A stretch of DNA of 64,000 bases, taken from contig OZ022243.1 of the NCBI GenBank assembly GCA_963978895.1, positions 9,599,896 through 9,663,895 on the forward strand, in the 5' to 3' direction. The notes under the pieces were generated by a model. The model did no database searches. It had not been told where the DNA came from and saw only the letters and a program-made list of their open reading frames with translations. Made by a program: the position numbers and the translations under genes. Shown here in pieces: positions 58,791-64,000 of this stretch; positions within the stretch are counted from its first letter, which is position 1, and each line of letters begins with the position of its first letter. The stretch comes from Erpobdella octoculata. Taxonomy: Eukaryota; Annelida; Clitellata; Hirudinida; Erpobdellidae.

Positions 58791-59654
58791 TGATAGAATG
58801 CATTATTAATCAGTTCGGAGGTATGCTTAAATTTTGAAGTCTCTAGTTAATCGGAAGTTAGTTTAAAATCGATTGCAAAATTTGACGACAGACAGATATA
58901 CAGACCGACAGAGAAGTCAAGTTAAATAATACAAGTGTGTACAAAGGCATGTGCCGCTTATGTGAAACTTTCCTAGAATAGGTATATAGACGATTAGATG
59001 AAACAAAAAGTTTTCTGTAAAAGTCAAAAGCCTGTCTTTCTTTTACTAAGACTGTTTATATTGGCAATTTTAGACGATATATAATGTTGAGGTGGGCTAA
59101 TTATTCGACACCGAATCGCTATATTTGGAAAACCCGAAAAATATTGAGTAGTGAAAAGATTCGACATCATGATATATTTTGATATTTTTTTCTGTGAGTG
59201 CATATATATATATCAATGGTACATAGAGTGACATAGATATTATATGGACTGTATGCATTTATAATTATTATTGTAAATCTATGTTGTAGTTATCTATGTT
59301 TTGTGTTGCGTACGCTGTGTCCAGATTTCCACATCTATTTTGTTCTTTCATCATAATCGTCAAAAATTTCGAATATAAAAGAGGTGAAAGATAACTTATT
59401 GTATGATTTTGAATGTTAATATAGTTGCCGTAAAACCTGATTTGCGAACGTAGCCTAGTGCATGACACGTTTTCCATTCTACACAGACAATATTTATTTA
59501 ATTAATTTGATTAAGAGGGCAATTAAAAATTAAACTTTATTAGGGAATTCTATTGCTTACAAATATCGACCATATATATATTTCATTTATGTAAGTTATG
59601 CTGGAAAATAGCTCTGCATTTCAGTTGAAAGAATTTCTCAGTGAAGATACTGAC
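58791..59654. promoter_or_regulatory. Divergent intergenic region between GBA2 and ELOF1
   Basis: About 1.07 kb separates the two start codons, so promoters of both genes should lie here and in the adjacent repeat. No clear TATA box, CpG cluster or Initiator could be assigned by eye. 'ctctgcatttcag' at 59614-59626 could be a splice acceptor for an ELOF1 5' UTR exon. Confidence 0.4.
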
Positions 59655-61099
59655 ATGGGTAGACGCAAGAAGTCCCGAAAGCCACCGCCGAAAAGAAAAC
59701 TTCTGGAACCATTAGACGGAGTTTTCAACTGTCCATTTTGCAATCACGAAAAGTCATGTGAAGTTAAAATGTGAGTTTAGTAAATATAAACAACATCAAA
59801 TGTTATTCTTTGTTATATGACAAAGAATAAATTTTATCCAATATATAATTTTAAACTGATTATACTTGGCTGAAAGACAGTTTATTGGTGAGCTAGCTAA
59901 TTTAGGCAAGTAATAAAAAATTATTGGAGGCCATTAATTAAATAAAATAAAATAATGAATACATAACGATTTACTATGGAAATTAATGTAGTAATTAATT
60001 ATGTTTCAAATAATATAATGCATGGTAAATGGCTGACAGCTACAACGATAGAACTTACCTATTGTTTTGGAAATACATAGAATCAATATTTACTGTTTGA
60101 ATTAAGTCTTAAGAGAAGACATCCTTCTGCATCATACTGCATCTAAAATACTTAATCTAGCTCATCTTAAATATTTTACCACAAGCCCATCATTTTTTCT
60201 TCATAAGGCATCATATTCAGTATTCACACGATGAACATGTGTGTAGTTCTTACCTGTTGATTATTGGTTAGATTCGATGTGACAGCATTGGTGCTATTTG
60301 ATAATTATGTAGCTTAGATTTTTAAAAGAGACCAGCACTTGCTTGCACCATCAAGTTATACCATGAATATAAACAATCAATTTACTGGTTACAAGGTTAT
60401 TTTTGCAATTGGCATTGAAAAAAAGTAATGTATATCATACATAGTTTAAAAGAATCTAAATTTATTAGCAGTTTTTAGTATATTCCAGTAAAAATTTTAT
60501 TGTTAAAATCAAAATTCAGTAAATCATCATAGTAATTTTGAAAGAGAAATTGATACATGTTAAAAAACTGCTTCCAACTCTCCTTTTTTTATAAATTTAA
60601 TCTTTATTTAAAATTATTTTTTGCTAGATTGTCTCTATTTTAGTTTGATTTTATGTTATATGCTAAATGGTTGATTTTTTGATAACTGCAGGAATAGGGT
60701 TTATTAGAAAATTTATTTATTTCTTACTTAGTTTTAAAAAAAAACTTTAGTTCACAAATGGTCTGTCTACTATCTGAAAAAGTCGGCCAATCTTTCTCAT
60801 TTTATATTTTGTATGTGTTTATAATTACAAATCAAGATTGTTAAAATTGTAGTCCTGCTGATGAACACAGATAAAATAAAATAACCTATTGTACTTAATT
60901 ATAATTTTGGTTCCATGGTAGTTGTGAATGAATGTGTATATTATTATCTATACAATTTTTCAGGGATCCACAAAGAAAAACAGGATATATTAGTTGTAGA
61001 GTGTGCTCAGAAGATTATCAAACTTCAATCAATTCACTTTCTGAACCGATAGATGTCTACAGTGACTGGATAGATGCCTGTGAAAGTGCAAATTCATAG
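59655..61099 (+). CDS. ELOF1: Transcription elongation factor 1 homolog (ELOF1), 2 exons
   Basis: A small zinc-ribbon protein that binds elongating RNA polymerase II and takes part in elongation and transcription-coupled repair (family knowledge). Coding exons are 59655-59770 and 60964-61099, giving 83 aa, the same as human ELOF1. It starts [15 protein letters not shown], the basic tail of the family. Zinc ligands are Cys26-Pro-Phe-Cys29 and Cys50-Arg-Val-Cys53. [10 protein letters not shown] and the acidic end [14 protein letters not shown] are highly conserved. The intron splits the Met39 codon (AT|G) with donor GTGAGT and acceptor CAG, and is 1193 bp. AATAAA at 61369-61374 is a likely poly(A) signal. 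The gene is head to head with GBA2. No defects seen. Confidence 0.97.
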
Positions 61100-61368
61100 T
61101 CATTACAATCAAGATGTAACTTTGTTCATCATACTTGTTATCCAAACAGTCGTAAAGAATCTATGCCCAGGGCGTTCCAAAAACTGTTGTCAGCAATTAT
61201 CTTAGAGAGTTATGACATTTTAAATTGCTGCTTTTTTGTCATTATGGGTTAAGTATTTTAGAGACTTATTTTTTATTATATGATGAACTTGACCTGGCAG
61301 CTCATCACTGATATGAACTGCTACTGGATTAATAACGTGAAAACTTGTCTGATCTGTTCTTTTGTTGC

Positions 61369-61374
61369 AATAAA
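61369..61374 (+). terminator. Poly(A) signal of ELOF1
   Basis: AATAAA 270 nt after the stop codon, followed by T-rich sequence. Confidence 0.5.
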
Positions 61375-61379
61375 TTAAT

Positions 61380-62510
61380 TTTATTAATTTGCTTCAAACT
61401 AATTTGGTTGAAAGTGTTATTTTTCTAGCTTTTGATTTAATGTGATGCCACTAGTTATCAATCTATTTATTTCCAGAATTACATCTTAATTTGGTTTGAG
61501 TGCCAAAGTGATTGATGAAGCTGTAAAAACACTTGTGCATGTTTGATAATGTATATGATTGATATTTTGCCGCAAAAGTGGGTTTTTGTACATTATGTAT
61601 GTTCGAGTCGGGTTCAGGCATGGTTGCTCAGTTGTGCTGTGGGAGTTTTGTTTGTTTAACTGCCTACTTATCTTAGAGAAAATTCTAAGCGGTGAGATGA
61701 TTATGTGAAGGATTGGTTTGTTGCTCACCTGGTGATATAACTTTAAATTAGTTGTGTTCTCCATTACGTCTCATGTTACTTCTGAATCCACAAAATAAAT
61801 AACTAACACAAATTGTAATACTGTTATGATTAATAAATTAAAAGCTCTTCATCAATCAAGTTCTTATTTGGTTAGTTTAAGGTTTCTTTCCTATGATTAT
61901 TACCTTATTGAAATTTCTATGGCTTTTTTTTTGTATAGAAATATAATGGCATCATCAGAAATCTATTTTTAGCAGTGGTATTGTAAGAAAATGCTGAAAA
62001 CATATTACAAAGGTTTGTAGTATTAGTTTGAGAGTTTAGCTTGACTTGAAGGAGCAACAAGTACTTTGCTTAGCCAGAAAAATTTTTCTGGTGTTAATTT
62101 GTGTAACTTTTTGTCTAAGTTACTTATAATTATCAGGTTTTTCAATTTTCTTAGTCATTTTGGTGCCCACATATAGGATTCAATCTTTTGAGGGGAGAGT
62201 AGAATTATGGCATACTCTGTTGTGGGGCAATTCAGAAGTCACCTTGTTTAAAATAATTCTCGTCTTGGCATAATAGCTATTATTATTAATAATTATTATC
62301 CACCGCTTGTTTCAGTAGTAAACAAAATTCTTCCAGGAGGAAAGGTGCGTTATGTGATCTGCTGAATGTGAAGTCTCAAATTGCTTCTATTGGTGCATTT
62401 TATTTTAATGAGTGAATATTAAGTAGGATACTTGCATGTTTATTATTCGTATATTAAATTAATATAATTTTTGAAATGTATTGCATAAAAGGTGGTGATA
62501 TGAGGTTGCT
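61380..62510. other. Intergenic DNA, no gene seen
   Basis: No protein-like frame or repeat boundary recognised. The minus-strand frame 61486-61764 has no motif. Confidence 0.4.
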
Positions 62511-62514
62511 TTAG

Positions 62515-62765
62515 ACAATATAGAGGTGTTGGTGGCAGAGCGTTCGCCTGTCGATTGTTAGGTAGGCAGTTCGAGCCTCACCAACGTAACTCCCTCAAGC
62601 AAGAGTTCACTTGCAGTGGTAAATGGGTAGTGCCTATAAATGACTGCCTTTGCAAGGACCCTTTCTTGCCTTTGAGCAAGACTTAACTTGAAATGGGCGT
62701 GTGCTGAATCTTGGTGGATCTCATTTTCAAATCCCCTGGCGTTTGTAATTACAATAAATTAATGT
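62515..62765 (+). mobile_element. tRNA-derived SINE
   Basis: 'ggtgttggtggcagagcgtt' supplies the A box, 'gcagttcgagcctca' the B box, in correct tRNA-like spacing. Downstream are 'ctcaagcaagagttcacttg' and 'cctttgagcaagactta', then an unrelated tail ending 'acaataaattaat'. Related head at 3320-3412 (minus). Confidence 0.75.
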
Positions 62766-62855
62766 CAAGGACAAACATTAGATATAGTATGGATTTATTT
62801 ACCAGATCTTCTGTTTAGTCATGGACAACTATATATGTCGGGACTCGAGCACCAT

Positions 62856-62905
62856 TGGCGGATCCAGGGAGGCGATCGCCCCTCCCACTTTGGGATAAAA
62901 TTACA
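62856..62905 (+). repeat. Transposon end motif GGCGGATCCAGGGAGG
   Basis: 'attggcggatccagggaggc' followed by the near-complementary 'gatcgcccctccc'. Same motif family as 34990 and 43846-44053. No partner end located. Confidence 0.4.
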
Positions 62906-63004
62906 TTTTAAGTTATCATTAAATAACAACACAACAAACAATTAAATAAAAAAAAATGAGATTTTCTTAGATTTCAAGGGTTTCTTTTGTAGGAAACAGT
63001 CAAT

Positions 63005-63330
<326 letters not shown>

Positions 63331-63384
63331 CATTGGTACGTTAATCGACAAACCATTAACCAGATTTTGAGAACCTTAAAGGCG

Positions 63385-63765
63385 ACATTGCATTGTTCAG
63401 TAATCCAATGGGTGCATCTATTGAGAATCAACATCCGAGCTTTCAGCTAAAACTTTTTGAGTTGCTGACCCATCCATTTATACTGAGCAAGAAGTGTATG
63501 TATGAAAAATTTTGGAAATTAGTCAGCCATGATCGCTTTCCAACTTTACGTATCTTTGCTTTGAAGCTGTGCTCAATGTTTGAAAGAACCTACATCTGGG
63601 AAGCAGCGTTCCCCACCATGAAATAGGTATTTCAAGTCAGAAAAATCGTATCAGGCTCCACGATGACACTCTCGTTTCTTGTATCCGACTTTGCACCACA
63701 AGCATTGATGTTGACATTGCCGGTATTGATAGAGAAAAACCTTTTCCGCAGTTCTTGCACTAGAT
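63385..63765 (+). pseudogene. hAT-like transposase C-terminal pseudogene
   Basis: Frame 63393-63626 reads [40 protein letters not shown], then ERTYIWEAAFPTMK and a stop. This is the C-terminal region of the transposase-derived families related to GTF2IRD2, ZBED5 and SCAND3, where the usual motif is CEAAFSTMK. Past the stop the phase shifts and LHDDTLVSCIRLCTTSIDVD continues (63653-63763), matching the usual 'LTDEHL..CLRLATT' end. The stop, phase change and C-to-W substitution show decay. It is unrelated in sequence to the hAT remnants at 32.6 and 37.5 kb. Confidence 0.75.
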
Positions 63766-63864
63766 TAGAAAGACTTCATTCAATAGAATAGAATGGATCA
63801 TTAGATTGAAATTGAACAGAATCAATCGAATGACTGTCACTAGTCTTAATGCTAATTACGACAC

Positions 63865-63904
63865 TAAGTCAGTAGAATACTTACTTAGGTATTCTACTGA
63901 CTTA
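63865..63904. repeat. Perfect 16-bp hairpin
   Basis: TAAGTCAGTAGAATAC and its exact complement are separated by 8 nt (TTACTTAG). It lies 100 bp past the hAT remnant and may be a transposon-terminus relic. Confidence 0.95.
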
Positions 63905-64000
63905 ACTTTAACTAGAATACTATGACGCTATGTTAAAAAAAATATTATAGCAATATGGCTGTTTATAGCAGTTACCACCGAAGTTTTTTTATTTCTTGGT

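Overview
The window is AT-rich nuclear DNA of an animal (invertebrate-like; I could not resolve the taxon). The evidence is two intron-containing metazoan housekeeping genes with GT-AG (and one GC-AG) introns, several retrotransposon and DNA-transposon families with target-site duplications (TSDs), tRNA-derived SINEs and long pure microsatellites. Most long open frames here are simple repeats read through, not genes.

Genes. The only confident host genes lie at 53.2-61.4 kb, head to head. On the minus strand (58588 to 53223) is a 17-exon GBA2-type non-lysosomal glucosylceramidase (GH116). Its exons join in frame to 2589 nt (862 aa), using a GC donor in intron 2. On the plus strand (59655-61099) is a two-exon ELOF1 gene (transcription elongation factor 1, 83 aa) with all four zinc cysteines.

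Mobile elements, left to right. A 5'-truncated LINE with an intact reverse transcriptase frame lies at 4.9-7.1 kb. A Helitron-like non-autonomous family with a purine-rich minisatellite body has copies at 1.4, 7.1, 11.7, 12.6 and 16.4 kb, partly folded into nested inverted repeats at 11.7-12.8 kb. A foldback element with an 8-bp TSD is at 15.4-16.9 kb. A young 1973-bp LTR retrotransposon without pol, with identical LTRs, sits inside a compound pentanucleotide array at 20.3-25.5 kb; its SAP-domain frame overlaps an acidic frame in the -1 phase. There is an internally deleted hAT at 32.2-33.4 kb, a solo LTR at 35.1-35.6 kb, a decayed hAT holding a decayed LINE at 37.1-40.3 kb, a SINE with a poly(A) tail at 40.8 kb, a TIR-bounded composite at 42.8-45.3 kb, a hAT MITE at 47.2-48.0 kb, and a hAT transposase remnant at 63.4-63.8 kb.

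Background. Between these, 1-52 kb is built largely from diverged interspersed repeat units 0.3-2 kb long (pairs and families listed below). At least 16 places carry a short core, (G)AGGTGTCTTGC or AGGTGTTTCTC, often with ACCGC about 40-90 nt upstream. Whether it is an old repeat core or a structured element is open. No rRNA, credible free-standing tRNA gene, CRISPR array or bacterial-type operon was seen.
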